In this document: one piece after another, positions 35,451 to 45,469 of the stretch
Layout of the letters: each line of letters begins with the position of its first letter
How positions within the stretch are numbered: the stretch's first letter is position 1
Source: JAAFHB01 sp963675995
Lineage (GTDB): Bacteria > Bacteroidota > Bacteroidia > Bacteroidales > Prolixibacteraceae
DNA: 64,000 nucleotides
Reading direction: 5' to 3'
NCBI GenBank assembly: GCA_963675995.2
Contig: CAXXIY010000003.1
Coordinates: 332,105-396,104 of the forward strand
Program-made: the position numbers and the translations under genes
Notes under the pieces: model-generated
What the model saw: only the letters and a program-made list of their open reading frames with translations
Databases searched by the model: none
What the model was told of the DNA's origin: nothing

Positions 35451-36137
35451 ATGATTCTATCACTTTCAATCGAAGCACTTTGTAAATATGTGTCCACTCA
35501 ACTGAATAATATTTTCCCAGATGAGAATATGGTGGATTTATCAGAAGAAATTGAGATTATAGAAGAAGCAATTAAAAGATTGGAGTTTTGTTTTAAACAT
35601 GTTACCCTTAAACATTACTTTAACGGCACAGAAGTGATATTTAATCATTTGTTTTCAGACCATTATGTTATGTTTTTATGGTATTTATCAAATTCAGTTT
35701 TTAGACACAAAGGTAAATGTAATCTTGCTGACAAATTATATTATCTCAATAAAACGCTTCATGGATTAGATTGCATGTACGACACAAAAATGCCGGATAT
35801 ATTTTTATTGTTTCATTCATCAGGAACAATGCTTGGTAAAGCCTCTTATGCAAATTACTTTATTGCCCTTCAAGGGTGTACTGTAGGGTCCCAAAAAGGG
35901 AACTATCCTGTATTTGGAATAGGAGTTTCACTCACGTCAAATTCTTCCATAATAGGCAATTGTGCAATTGGCAATAGATGTACAATAAGCACACGAACTA
36001 CAATCTTTCAAAAAAATATTGCTGATGATAGCACTGCTTTTACAAACTTCGAAACAGGTCAACTAAATATAAAACCAACAAAGGAATGTTATGCACAGCA
36101 GTTTTTTAATGTAGATTTAAAAACAATGCAATATTGA
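35451..36137 (+). CDS. Serine-acetyltransferase-like left-handed beta-helix acyltransferase
   Basis: The 228-residue protein has an N-terminal helical domain and a C-terminal hexapeptide region (GTMLGKASYANYFIALQGCTVGSQ, then LTSNSSIIGNCAIGNRCTIS), as in CysE-type acetyltransferases. It has no cysK neighbour and lies in the sugar cluster, so it probably acetylates an amino sugar or glycan precursor. An alternative TTG start at 35421 would overlap the SDR gene; ATG 35451 leaves a 14-base gap. The final part is not hexapeptide-like. Confidence 0.75.
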   Translation: MILSLSIEALCKYVSTQLNNIFPDENMVDLSEEIEIIEEAIKRLEFCFKHVTLKHYFNGTEVIFNHLFSDHYVMFLWYLSNSVFRHKGKCNLADKLYYLNKTLHGLDCMYDTKMPDIFLLFHSSGTMLGKASYANYFIALQGCTVGSQKGNYPVFGIGVSLTSNSSIIGNCAIGNRCTISTRTTIFQKNIADDSTAFTNFETGQLNIKPTKECYAQQFFNVDLKTMQY

Positions 36138-36181
36138 TAAAAATTACTATTTACTATTGACAAGACTCTAATCAATTTAAT

Positions 36182-37102
36182 ATGAAACAAAAACTTTCAA
36201 TTGGGATACCTACTTATAACCAAGGACCATATCTTGAGAAAGCGATTCTATCGGTGCTGAATCAGACCGTGCTACCTTACGAATTTATAATTTGCAATAA
36301 CCACAGTACAGATGGAATAACCGATGAAATTTTATCAAAATACCAAGATAAGGTAAAAATTATTTCTCCACCAAATCACTTGGATTTAATGGCTAATTTC
36401 GATTACTTGGCTCATCAAATGACTGGAGATTGGATCACCTTTACTTGTAGTGATGATTATTTTGAACCAAACTTTGTCCAACTTTTTTATGAGAATATTA
36501 ATGAAGATGCTGTTTTACATCGTTTTGGAATAAATTGGATTAATGAAGCAGGTGTAATTACTAAATGTAGTAGAATAAGATCTGTGAAAAAAAATCAAAC
36601 CTTTCCGGGTAATTTTTACGAACAATTATCAGGCTCAAAAGGGAGCTTTGGAGCAACTATATTTAAAATGGGAACATTAAAGAAAGTAGGTTTTTTTGAT
36701 AGAAATTTAAAACTAAATGGTGATTGGGGGTTGTATCTAAAGTTTTCAGAACAAGGTTCTTTTGAATATATTGATAAAATTGGCGGTAACGTAAGACTTG
36801 ACTATCGACCAACATTGCCAATAGAACGTTTCCAAATAGATACTACCGACCAATACTATATTTATGGCACAATTCAGAAAAATATTATAGAAAAGCATAA
36901 TTTAAAAAAGACATTTTATAATAATGCATTAAAATTACGTCTTTACAAATTAGAACAATTTGTAAAAGAAAAAAATCTTGAGAGATTTGACTCATTAGAT
37001 AAATTCGAAAATATTGTCCCCCTACCACATATAAAGAATAAACGACAATATCTAATAAGAAGTTATTACCAACGTTTTTATGAAATATTTATCAAAAAAT
37101 GA
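36182..37102 (+). CDS. GT2 family glycosyltransferase
   Basis: The 306-residue GT-A enzyme has the family start (LSIGIPTYNQGPYLEKAILSV) and the DXD-like segment CSDDYFEPN near 97. Next comes the acceptor-side segment GSKGSFGATIFKM with NGDWGLYLKFSE. It has no membrane segment and adds one sugar to the lipid-linked repeat unit. Donor and linkage are not readable. Its stop overlaps the flippase start by 4 bases (ATGA). Confidence 0.9.
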   Translation: MKQKLSIGIPTYNQGPYLEKAILSVLNQTVLPYEFIICNNHSTDGITDEILSKYQDKVKIISPPNHLDLMANFDYLAHQMTGDWITFTCSDDYFEPNFVQLFYENINEDAVLHRFGINWINEAGVITKCSRIRSVKKNQTFPGNFYEQLSGSKGSFGATIFKMGTLKKVGFFDRNLKLNGDWGLYLKFSEQGSFEYIDKIGGNVRLDYRPTLPIERFQIDTTDQYYIYGTIQKNIIEKHNLKKTFYNNALKLRLYKLEQFVKEKNLERFDSLDKFENIVPLPHIKNKRQYLIRSYYQRFYEIFIKK

Positions 37103-38451
37103 TAAATATAAAAACGATTATAAAGAATCTGGGGGCAAATTCGCTCGCAGTTATTATTAATCTCTTATTTCAATTAATTGCAGTACCTATTTTTCTAAAA
37201 TTTTGGGGAGTTGATTTATATGGTGAATGGTTGGTTTTGACATCAATTACCGCCTATTTTTCTGTATCAGATATTGGTTTAAGTACAGTTACAGCTAATG
37301 AGTTTTCAATAAACTATGCTCAGGGAAATTATAAAAAATGTAACATACTTTTGAATAATAATTTTTTCTTTATCATTTTAATATTTTCAATTATTTTTTT
37401 AGTCATCGCTTTATTAATCCTAAATTCAAATATAACTGAATTATTTCATTTTAAAATCATAAATGAAAGTATTGCAGAGATTGGATTATTCCTCCTCACA
37501 TCTCAAGTTTTTATTGGGATGTTAGGCAATCTGCTCAATGCTGTTTATCGCGCGACAGAAAAATATGCAAATGGATTAATGATAGATAATGTGACTAGAG
37601 TTGCTGAAAATTTGATACTCATTGCTGGTGTGATACTCAAGTTACCACTATTATTAGTGCTACTGTTTTATCTGTCACCAAAAATTCTGGGACTTTTCAT
37701 TAAATTTGTCGACTCGAAGAAGTATTATGAATTGGATATCAATATCAAATATTTTAGTAAAATTGAATTTAGAAGGATTATAATACCGGCTCTATCTTTT
37801 CTATCTTTTCCAGTTGGAAATGCCATAATTTTACAAGGTTTTACGCTCTTAATCAGTTTTATAATGGGTGCTACAGCTGTTGTTCTTTTCAATACAATGC
37901 GCACATTAGCCAATTTTGTTAAAATGGGTTTAAACATAATCGGGAGTTCAATTTGGCCAGAATTTTCACTTGCATATGGAAGAGGCGATTTTGAAACGAT
38001 GAAAAAAATGCATCGTTATTCGGTAGGATTTTCTTTCTATTTATCATTTTTCTCATCTATTTTCTTGTTAATATTCGGCAGAAATATCTATACATTTTGG
38101 ACGGGATCGAAAATTGATTTTGATTTTGTTCTATTCGCACTTTTGTTGTTAACTTTAATTGTTTCCAATATTTGGTCTACCAGTAGTGTTGTTTTGGCTG
38201 CAACAAACAACCATAAAACCTATTCAATAGTATATCTGATTTCTAGCTTTTTATCAATAGGTATAGCTTATTTTATATTATCAGCCTACCATAAGATAAG
38301 TACACTACCACTGGCTTTATTCGTAGTTGATTTTGTTTTAGTAGTAATTGTAGTAAATCAATCATTAAAGATTGTTGGTGATACTTTACAAAAGTTTGTT
38401 AAATCGGCTTTGTTAGATCCCATTTTATTTGTAATGTCAAAAATATTTTAA
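37099..38451 (+). CDS. wzx: Wzx-type oligosaccharide flippase
   Basis: The 450-residue polytopic membrane protein has about 12 predicted hydrophobic segments of the MATE/MOP superfamily. The family start (NSLAVIINLLFQLIAVPIFLKFWGVDLYGEWLVLTS) is followed by SDIGLSTVTANEF. It should flip undecaprenyl-linked repeat units across the inner membrane. It overlaps the GT2 gene by 4 bases. With the Wzy-like protein at 40628 and Wza/Wzc it defines a Wzx/Wzy-dependent pathway. Confidence 0.9.
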   Translation: MINIKTIIKNLGANSLAVIINLLFQLIAVPIFLKFWGVDLYGEWLVLTSITAYFSVSDIGLSTVTANEFSINYAQGNYKKCNILLNNNFFFIILIFSIIFLVIALLILNSNITELFHFKIINESIAEIGLFLLTSQVFIGMLGNLLNAVYRATEKYANGLMIDNVTRVAENLILIAGVILKLPLLLVLLFYLSPKILGLFIKFVDSKKYYELDINIKYFSKIEFRRIIIPALSFLSFPVGNAIILQGFTLLISFIMGATAVVLFNTMRTLANFVKMGLNIIGSSIWPEFSLAYGRGDFETMKKMHRYSVGFSFYLSFFSSIFLLIFGRNIYTFWTGSKIDFDFVLFALLLLTLIVSNIWSTSSVVLAATNNHKTYSIVYLISSFLSIGIAYFILSAYHKISTLPLALFVVDFVLVVIVVNQSLKIVGDTLQKFVKSALLDPILFVMSKIF

Positions 38452-38521
38452 TACCTATTGTAAATCTAACACATTTACAGCATAATTCGTTCTGGCAAGA
38501 ATAATTCAATTGCATCCTATT

Positions 38522-39667
38522 ATGAAAATAAATCAAAGTAACGAGATAAAAATCACAGTCGTAGTTAATGGCCGATTTCATGCATTTGATTATGCAGCAG
38601 AACTCTATAAGAAAGGGCGACTGCATAGAATGATATCTTCTATGCCTTATTCAATAGCAAAAAGATATGGCATTGACCGAGAAGTATATATAGGGTTACC
38701 TATATTTGAGGTTTTAAAACGTAGCTGGCGTATTCTATTTAAAAAAGAATTTCCTCCCGTATTATATGCCAAAATGTTTACATGGACTGCCCTTCAATTT
38801 ATACCATCTGATACTCAAGTGGTAATAAGTAATGCGGGTTGCTGTAAAGAAATTTTTAATTCATTAAAACTAAAGAATACCAAAAAAATATTGGATAGAG
38901 GCTCAACTCATACTATATCAAATATTAAACTAAACAAACTAGCAGCAGAATATCATGGAGTTAATTGGACTCCTAACCCAGTTCTCTTTATCGAAAGAGA
39001 ATTGACTGAATATGAACTATCTGATAAAATACTTATACCATCCTCTTTCGTTAGGCAGACTTTTGTTGATAATTCTATTCCTCCCGAAAAGCTCATCATA
39101 ATACCTTATGCGTTTAGTCTAAAAAAATTTGAAGGATTAAAAATAGAATCTCAAGAAAAAAAAACGGCAGTACTTTTTGTAGGAAATATTAGTCCGCTAA
39201 AAGGATTAGGTGTATTAATTAGAGCAATGAAATTAATTAGGAATAAGATTCCAACTGCTGAACTTTGGTTGGTTGGAGCAAAAAATCCGATGATTAAAAA
39301 TGATCTACTTGATGAGTATTGGATCAAATATTATGGTGTATTGAGAGGAAAAGATCTTCTCGATAAATATATAAATGCTAGTGTATTTTGTTTCCCTTCG
39401 TTTCAAGAAGGGCTTGCATTAGTTTTAACTGAAGCAATGCATTGTAGACTTCCAATTGTTGCAACTCCGAATTCAGGTGCTTCTGATATTATAACAGATG
39501 GATTAAACGGTTTTATTGTTCCGGTTGGTGATCATATTAAAACAGCAGAAAAAGTAATAGAAATATTGGAAAACCCCAAATTTTTCAACCTCGTAAACAA
39601 AAACAGCATTAAAAAAGAGGAAATGAGTTGGGAAAAATATTGCCATATTTTGTTAAAAAATATTTAA
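38522..39667 (+). CDS. GT4 family glycosyltransferase
   Basis: The 381-residue GT-B enzyme has an N-terminal acceptor domain (TVVVNGRFHAFDYAAELYKKG) and a C-terminal donor domain with LFVGNISPLKGLGVLIRAM near 215. The EX7E-type motif lies in FQEGLALVLTEAM near 295-307, followed by PIVATPNSGASDIITDGLNG. A TTG four codons upstream is possible, but ATG 38522 is preferred. It is 12 bases ahead of the next gene. Acceptor and donor are unknown. Confidence 0.88.
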   Translation: MKINQSNEIKITVVVNGRFHAFDYAAELYKKGRLHRMISSMPYSIAKRYGIDREVYIGLPIFEVLKRSWRILFKKEFPPVLYAKMFTWTALQFIPSDTQVVISNAGCCKEIFNSLKLKNTKKILDRGSTHTISNIKLNKLAAEYHGVNWTPNPVLFIERELTEYELSDKILIPSSFVRQTFVDNSIPPEKLIIIPYAFSLKKFEGLKIESQEKKTAVLFVGNISPLKGLGVLIRAMKLIRNKIPTAELWLVGAKNPMIKNDLLDEYWIKYYGVLRGKDLLDKYINASVFCFPSFQEGLALVLTEAMHCRLPIVATPNSGASDIITDGLNGFIVPVGDHIKTAEKVIEILENPKFFNLVNKNSIKKEEMSWEKYCHILLKNI

Positions 39668-39678
39668 CGATTTTAAAA

Positions 39679-40557
39679 ATGTATTATATAGATATTGATC
39701 AGTTAAGTAACGGACTAGGAAAAGAAGCTTATGGTGGCAGATTGGAGGCTTATTCATTTATTGATACAAGTTGCAAACAATGGTTTGAGCAATTTACTGC
39801 TGATATAATTTCTGCAATAGGGAAAAAATACTATCCTGTTTACCGCATTGCCGATGGCGAGTTAAGATTCTTGTTTGGAGCTAAAATTAATTGGCACAAT
39901 AAAACATTAAAAAGCATCTTAAGCTATATTAAATATGAAATATTCAAAACACCCTGGAAAACATCTTGGGGTGAAGAATATAATACAAATGAATTAAATA
40001 AATTGAAAATAACTTTACAAAAATACATTTCTGTAATTGCGAAAGAAGGAAAATTAGCATTATATTGGAATCAAAATGGTTTAAATGCTTTTACAGAATA
40101 TAATCAAGCAATGCAATTTTTGTTTGCAAGAATAAACACTCGACTAAACGAAAGAAATTATATCCCATTTCATTTTGGACCTGCATTGATCGCTAAAAAC
40201 ACAGAATTTCTAATTAAGGACAAGAATATACTTTTTGTTAGCGGACTTTCTGAAAAAGAGTTTGTAAATTTAAAAAAAAACATAATTACTTTGGGAGCTA
40301 AAAACGTTTCACTTCACAAATGTTCCTCATCCTCATCTCTGTTGGAAGACTATACTAATGTTTTGCCTGTAGTAAGGCCAGATATAATATTAGTTGCTGC
40401 TGGAATTGGAGCTGCAAAAGTATTAGTTGAACTTAGTCATTTGAAATGTCCAGTAATTGACATTGGGGGTTATATTCATGTTTTAAGTGGGAAATTGACA
40501 TCAGTACATGGAGGATTTTTTGTGGCCCCTACAAATTTAACAAAAATAATAAAGTAA
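39679..40557 (+). CDS. GT-D-like putative glycosyltransferase
   Basis: The 292-residue protein contains YPVYRIADGELRFLFG near 42-57, resembling the R-x-x-D-G-E motif of GT-D-fold (DUF1792-type) glycosyltransferases. A Rossmann-like C-terminal half follows (KNILFVSGLSEKEFVNL, then VVRPDIILVAAGIGAAKVLVELSHLKCPVIDIGG). ATG 39679 is preferred over TTG 39628, which overlaps the preceding gene. The enzyme call is from this motif and the location among glycosyltransferases; the donor is unknown. Confidence 0.65.
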   Translation: MYYIDIDQLSNGLGKEAYGGRLEAYSFIDTSCKQWFEQFTADIISAIGKKYYPVYRIADGELRFLFGAKINWHNKTLKSILSYIKYEIFKTPWKTSWGEEYNTNELNKLKITLQKYISVIAKEGKLALYWNQNGLNAFTEYNQAMQFLFARINTRLNERNYIPFHFGPALIAKNTEFLIKDKNILFVSGLSEKEFVNLKKNIITLGAKNVSLHKCSSSSSLLEDYTNVLPVVRPDIILVAAGIGAAKVLVELSHLKCPVIDIGGYIHVLSGKLTSVHGGFFVAPTNLTKIIK

Positions 40558-40627
40558 ATTAAAATTAGATATAGGCATAGGATATTAAAGGTCTAAATTA
40601 CTTAACTTAGATAATGAAAAAAAATTC

Positions 40628-41938
40628 ATGCTAAAAACAACTGTTAATAGTCTACTTCTGCTTACCATTATATTAGGGTTTGTATCAATCTATATTACGA
40701 AGAAAAAATCAAAAACTTTAATTAGTGCAGCAACCGCATACTGGTTTGGTTGGACTTTCCTACTATTTGGAGCGTCAGTAGCAGTTAATAATGAATGGAT
40801 TATGAGCATAGGGGAACTTCCTCTTTATTATATTCAACAATTACATTTTGGAGCTTTTGTAGGCTTTTTAATAGGAACACTTATAACACCTAGAAATAAT
40901 GCTGTTCAACAATATGAGAAGTTAATTGAAAAATCCATTTTCATAACAAATAAGATTTCTAATAAGGCTTTAATTATACTGTTTATATTTGGATTAATAT
41001 TTCTGTCCCAAAGAATTCAAAGGGTAGGGCTCAATTTTGACTATTTCACAGATGTAAGGCAGGTTTATGCAGAAAGAAACAGGCCTTTTGTTGAATGGGC
41101 TGGCACACATTTAAGTGTAATGATTAGTTTCTTAATTGTCTTATTAGGAATTAAAGATTCAAAGCAGAGTGTAAATATAAAAGAATTATTAAAGTATATT
41201 ATAGCTGCAGCTCCATTGGGCTTAGCAAATGGAAGCAGGATATTTCTTTTAAACTATCTAATTATATATTTAGCAAGTCTTTTAATTTGTAGAGGGACAT
41301 TTAAATTTAAAAAATCAATAATAGAACGTGAGGAACTAAAAAGAATTACTCTTTTTTTAATGTCATTGTTGATTATATTTTCCATTATTGGATTTATCAG
41401 AGGAGGCTATGGTGATACGTTTAATTTTTTTTACACGATTCTAATTTGGCCGGTATCTACTATATCTGCAATGGAAAGTTGGATTACAATGGCTTTGACG
41501 AGCCCTTGTACGCATGGGTATTTTACGTTCGGTTGGGTAATCGATTTTTTTGATCGAATTGGTGTTATTGATTATAGTAATGAACGAGAGTCGATAACCT
41601 CAGCTTTAAATTATTTTAATGACCATTATGATTCGGCTGCATCAATACCAAAATCAATTTTGCCGGAACTAATATATGACTTTGGGAAAAATGGAGTATT
41701 TTGGAGCATTTTAATCATATCAGTTCTATTGCAAGTTGCAAGCCTTAGGTTAGTTGGTAAAGGCATATTTTCGCATACACTTGCTGTACTTTGTTTAATT
41801 AGTTCTTTTATGACTATACAGCTTAGTGTTATCGGCGCTTCTTTTGTGGCAACTTTATTTTGGTCCTTCACAATACCATTGTTGATGATGATAAAGAAAA
41901 CACCTTTTAATGGGCAACATAATGATGACTCTTTTTAA
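40628..41938 (+). CDS. wzy: Wzy-like polysaccharide repeat-unit polymerase
   Basis: The 436-residue polytopic protein has about ten hydrophobic segments and a large loop around residues 280-345 (GWVIDFFDRIGVIDYSNERE, then SIPKSILPELIYDFGKNG), as in O-antigen polymerases of the oligosaccharide repeat family. Sequence conservation in this family is low; the call rests on topology, the loop, the AT-rich sequence and the position between wzx and other transferases. It would polymerise repeat units in the periplasm. Its end overlaps the next gene. Confidence 0.75.
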   Translation: MLKTTVNSLLLLTIILGFVSIYITKKKSKTLISAATAYWFGWTFLLFGASVAVNNEWIMSIGELPLYYIQQLHFGAFVGFLIGTLITPRNNAVQQYEKLIEKSIFITNKISNKALIILFIFGLIFLSQRIQRVGLNFDYFTDVRQVYAERNRPFVEWAGTHLSVMISFLIVLLGIKDSKQSVNIKELLKYIIAAAPLGLANGSRIFLLNYLIIYLASLLICRGTFKFKKSIIEREELKRITLFLMSLLIIFSIIGFIRGGYGDTFNFFYTILIWPVSTISAMESWITMALTSPCTHGYFTFGWVIDFFDRIGVIDYSNERESITSALNYFNDHYDSAASIPKSILPELIYDFGKNGVFWSILIISVLLQVASLRLVGKGIFSHTLAVLCLISSFMTIQLSVIGASFVATLFWSFTIPLLMMIKKTPFNGQHNDDSF

Positions 41939-42617
41939 AAATTTCATTAAACTTACTTATTTCTTTTTTAGAAGAATCGAATTAAGCAGGAAAAACATCA
42001 TAATAGAAGCCAATGTTTCATTCTTAAGAACTGGCTTCTCTGGTTTCAATAAGATTTGTAGAAATTCGAATATTGACAATTCAACTATTGGCCGTTACAC
42101 ATATATTGGTTCAAATTCGTTTCTATCAAATGTTAAAATTGGCTCATTTTGTTCAATAGGACCTAACATTGAAATAATTTATGGGACACATCCTGTGGAA
42201 TTTGTAAGCACAAATCCTGTATTTTATTCTACTAGAAAACAATGCGGAACTTCGTTTGTTAAAATGGATAAGTTTAAAGAGTTTAATTTAGTTTCAGAAA
42301 CAAACAAGAGTGCAATCATCGGGAATGATGTTTGGATAGGGTATGGAGTAAAGATTATTGAGGGTGTAACTATTTCTGATGGAGCTATTGTATTAGCAGG
42401 TGCATATGTTACAAAAAATGTAGAGTCTTATTCAATTGTGGGAGGTGTGCCAGCCAAACATATAAAATACCGTTTTGATGAGGAACAAAAGAAGATTCTT
42501 ATAAACTTTGAATGGTGGGAAAAGGATATTAACTGGATAAAAAAAAATGTGAATTATTTCACAGATATAGAACTATTTATACAAACTATAAAAAATGAAC
42601 CTTATCACATTAAATAA
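41910..42617 (+). CDS. CatB-like hexapeptide acetyltransferase
   Basis: The up to 235-residue protein has left-handed beta-helix repeats (SNIDNSTIGRYTYIGSN, SNVKIGSFCSIGPN) and the catalytic loop IIYGTHPVEF. It also has IIGNDVWIGYGVKIIEGVTI and ends with GGVPAKHIKYRF, as in the xenobiotic acetyltransferase group. It should O-acetylate a sugar of the glycan. Starts at 41910, 41922 or 41925 are possible; all overlap the polymerase gene. An IS5 copy has inserted directly behind its stop, whose TAA lies in the target duplication. Confidence 0.85.
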   Translation: MGNIMMTLFKNFIKLTYFFFRRIELSRKNIIIEANVSFLRTGFSGFNKICRNSNIDNSTIGRYTYIGSNSFLSNVKIGSFCSIGPNIEIIYGTHPVEFVSTNPVFYSTRKQCGTSFVKMDKFKEFNLVSETNKSAIIGNDVWIGYGVKIIEGVTISDGAIVLAGAYVTKNVESYSIVGGVPAKHIKYRFDEEQKKILINFEWWEKDINWIKKNVNYFTDIELFIQTIKNEPYHIK

Positions 42618-42662
42618 AGGGAGGTTCTATAATTTAAATATCAGTATATCAAATAAATATGT

Positions 42663-42670
42663 TATATTTG
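42663..42670 (+). promoter_or_regulatory. Candidate -7 box of the IS5 transposase
   Basis: TATATTTG fits TAnnTTTG, 29 bases before the transposase ATG; the same box lies in the other two copies. Confidence 0.5.
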
Positions 42671-42699
42671 GCTATTGAAAACCCAATAACCATTAAGAA

Positions 42700-43800
42700 A
42701 TGTCAAGAAAGTATAAACTCACTGGTAAAATAGGTCTATTCGACAAACAGTTTGCGGCCCAACAGCTTACTGAAATGGGCAATCCTTTGGAAGCGATCAG
42801 TAAAGTAGTTGATTTTGAGTTTTTTAGACCTATCTTGGAAGAGAAGCTATTAAATACAAACAAGAAGAATAATGCTGGAGCAAAACCATTTGATGTTGTG
42901 CTAATGTTCAAGATCATGTTGATTCAACGTTATTATAATCTTGGAGACCAACAGGTAGAATATCAAATCATTGACCGTATGAGTTTTAAGAAGTTTCTGG
43001 GACTTGAAAGCGGAGATAAAGTTCCTGATGAGAAAACTATTTGGGCTTTTCGTGAGAAACTCACACAAATGGGAATCGTCGAAGATTTATTCATCAGGTT
43101 CCGTATCTACTTGGGAGACAAAGGTCTGATATTTAACGAAGGTAAAATAATAGACGCCAGTTTTACAGAAGTTCCTCGTCAACGCAACAACAGGGAAGAA
43201 AACAAACAGATCAAGGAAGATAACGGTGATGAGCTTTGGAACGATAAGCCCCACAAGAAAAGCCATAAAGATATCGATGCCCGGTGGACCAAGAAAAATG
43301 GAGATGACTATTATGGTTATAAAAATCACATCAAGATAGATGGGAAAAGCAAGTTAATAGACACTTATATGGTCTCAGATGCTTCAGTACACAACTCAAA
43401 GGTACTGGATATGCTGCTTACAGAAGAAGATGAAACGAGATGCGAGTTCTATCAGGCAATTTAAATCATACAATTATCTGATAAAAATCAACCACTTTAT
43501 GCTGACAGCGCATATACTGGGGCCAAACAGGAACAGACAATAATAGATCACAAAATGAGCAATCAAGTATGCGAAAAAGGATACCGTAATAACCCGTTAA
43601 CTACGGAACAACAAGCTAATAACAGAATAAAGTCAAAAACAAGAGCCCGGGTAGAACATGTTTTTGGATTCATGGAACAAAGCATGAGGGGATTGTATAT
43701 CTGGTCGGTCGGATTACCCAGGGCAACTGGTATTTTAGGACTAATTAATCTGACATACAATATTTTCAGATACGAACAATTGATAAGAAGAACTGCTTAA
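42700..43800 (+). CDS. IS5-family transposase, frame split by one in-frame TAA (copy 1)
   Basis: DDE transposase of the IS5 group. Codons 1-254 hold the N-terminal dimerisation part, a first Asp segment (GKIIDASFTEVPRQRN) and DARWTKKNGDDYYGYKNHIKID. The frame then meets TAA (43462-43464) and continues, in the same frame, through QPLYADSAYTG (second Asp) and the Glu part (KTRARVEHVFGFMEQ) to 43800. The stop is inside a 51-base stretch flanked by two GAT codons (43429-43431 and 43480-43482); without it the protein would read LLTEED-KNQPLYADSAYTG, close to the family. Copy 2 and the diverged copy 3 have the same stop. Confidence 0.85.
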
Positions 43801-44235
43801 AAGCTGCAAAAACAAATATATAAGCAAGCTAAAATTGAAAGAACCAGATAACTTTTCTCCATAAAAGACTAAAAAATGGGCCTTTTCATTGCAGTCTGAA
43901 GATTGCCAAAAATACAGAAAGATCAAATTGCGGTTTGGTCAGAAAAATTCGACTAAAGAATATTAAAAAACGAATTTTTAGAACCTCCCTAAAGAAAATC
44001 ACGCAATTCAAGTTTAATAATATAAAATCAAAGATGTAAAAATAGTAGTATTATAGCATAAATTATTTAACAAAATAAATAAAATTCAGCATTTTAAAAA
44101 ATCAAACTACGCTGAATATCAATGTTATTTTCCCCTTGTAATATTTTGCATAGAAATAACAAATTATATATATAAATTTATGTTAAGATATTTGGTTATT
44201 CCAAATTAGTAGTACTATTACAAGAAGTAATTATA

Positions 44236-45395
44236 GCTGTTGCTGAATCAAAGTATAATGATAGCTAAATAGTCGATCCTTAATAAATGATAAACCATTT
44301 GGTTATTAACACATTAATTTTGATATCCTAGTTTTTTCAGGCATCTTATATTGCAAGAAAATCACTATATTTAGCCAAAATCCTTGCAAAACTATGATCT
44401 GAAAATCGCCTGACAGACACCAAAGAGAATTATTTCGTCCTCTGCTAATTGATTTTATAGACATGACTGATGACCTGGTTCAACTTGGACAGAAAATTGA
44501 CTGGAGTTACTTTGAAAAGCAATTTGCTAATTTATACTCCAATACTGGACAACCTGCCATGCCAGTTCGCCTGATGGTTGGATGTTTGATTCTAAAACAA
44601 TTATATTTTGTCCATTTTCGTAAGCGTATTGGCGAAGAAGGGGTAGAGAAAATATTCAGTCATTCGGTAAACTTACACGGCTCCAGGGCAAAAAGCAAGA
44701 TGGTGCTCTCTGATACAACTGTTCAGGAAAATAACGCGACATTCCCAACCGATGCCAAGCTGGCTAAGAAAGTGATCGATCGGTGCAATGCAATCGCTGA
44801 AGATGAGGGACTTAAACAACGTCAGAGCTACAAAAGAGTTAGTAAACAAAATGATAAAAATAAAATCTACAGCTTGCATAAGCCTTTTACTTGCTGCATT
44901 GCAAAAGGGAAAGCTCATAAACCATACGAGTTTGGGAATAAGATCGGATTAATGATCAATCCCCAGAGTCTTGTTATCCTGGGAATTGAGTCTTTTATCG
45001 GGAATCCACATGACAGCAATACCATTGAACCTCTTCTAAATCAAGTAGAAAAAAAAATTTTCAATACAAACCCCAGGAGGTAGTTTATGATCGGGGTGGT
45101 AGAGGAAGATCAGAAATCAATGGAGTAAATATTAGAACTGCTAACAAACCTCTAAAACGTGACAGTGAATATGTCAAAAGAACAAAGCGAAAAAAGTTCA
45201 GAAGACGAGTAGCCATTGAGCCAGTTATTGTACACCTAAAGCAAAACGTTAGAATGGGACAAACCTACATTAATGGTGACAAATCGCCGAAAATCAATGC
45301 ATTATTGGCTGCTGCTGCATGGAACTTCATGAAATTGATGGAGAAAATCTAACAAGAGAATATAAATTTTCTTTTTGAAATTATTCAACAACTTT
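44236..45395 (+). mobile_element. Decayed second IS5-type element with internal deletions
   Basis: Approximate limits come from weak terminal repeats (gttgctgaat near 44240; attcaacaac near 45385). It contains a transposase with in-frame deletions and a frameshift and is not the same element as the three intact IS5 copies. The 240 bases before it (43994-44235) are AT-rich and show nothing I recognise. A 34-base exact match to its transposase lies at 60329-60362. Confidence 0.6.
44463..45352 (+). pseudogene. Internally deleted IS5/IS1106-like transposase
   Basis: The frame (44463-45083) starts like the family (IDWSYFEKQFANLYSNTGQPAMPVRLMVGCLILKQLY). It then jumps to FVHFRKRIGEEGVEKIF, lacking the usual 30-odd residues around the first Asp region. 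After RQSYKRVSKQ a further segment is missing before DKNKIYSLHKP. Near 45060 a frameshift occurs; the rest (VVYDRGGRGRSE to AAAWNFMKLMEKI) runs in another frame to 45352. It cannot make an active transposase. The deletions look clean, as in a deletion derivative. Confidence 0.8.
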
Positions 45396-45469
45396 TCTTT
45401 TTTGATATTCAAATTTTAAAAACGAGTTACTTAGGATCGACTAAATAAAATTATTTTTAAGCATAAAAA

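Larger units (their letters stand above)
42619..43989 (+). mobile_element. IS5-family insertion sequence, copy 1
   Basis: 1371 bp with terminal inverted repeats gggaggttct and agaacctccc. A 4-bp target duplication taaa (42615-42618 and 43990-43993) suits the IS5 group. A TATATTTG promoter box (42663-42670) precedes the transposase. The copy at 47769 appears identical over its length. The transposase frame has one in-frame stop. Confidence 0.93.
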
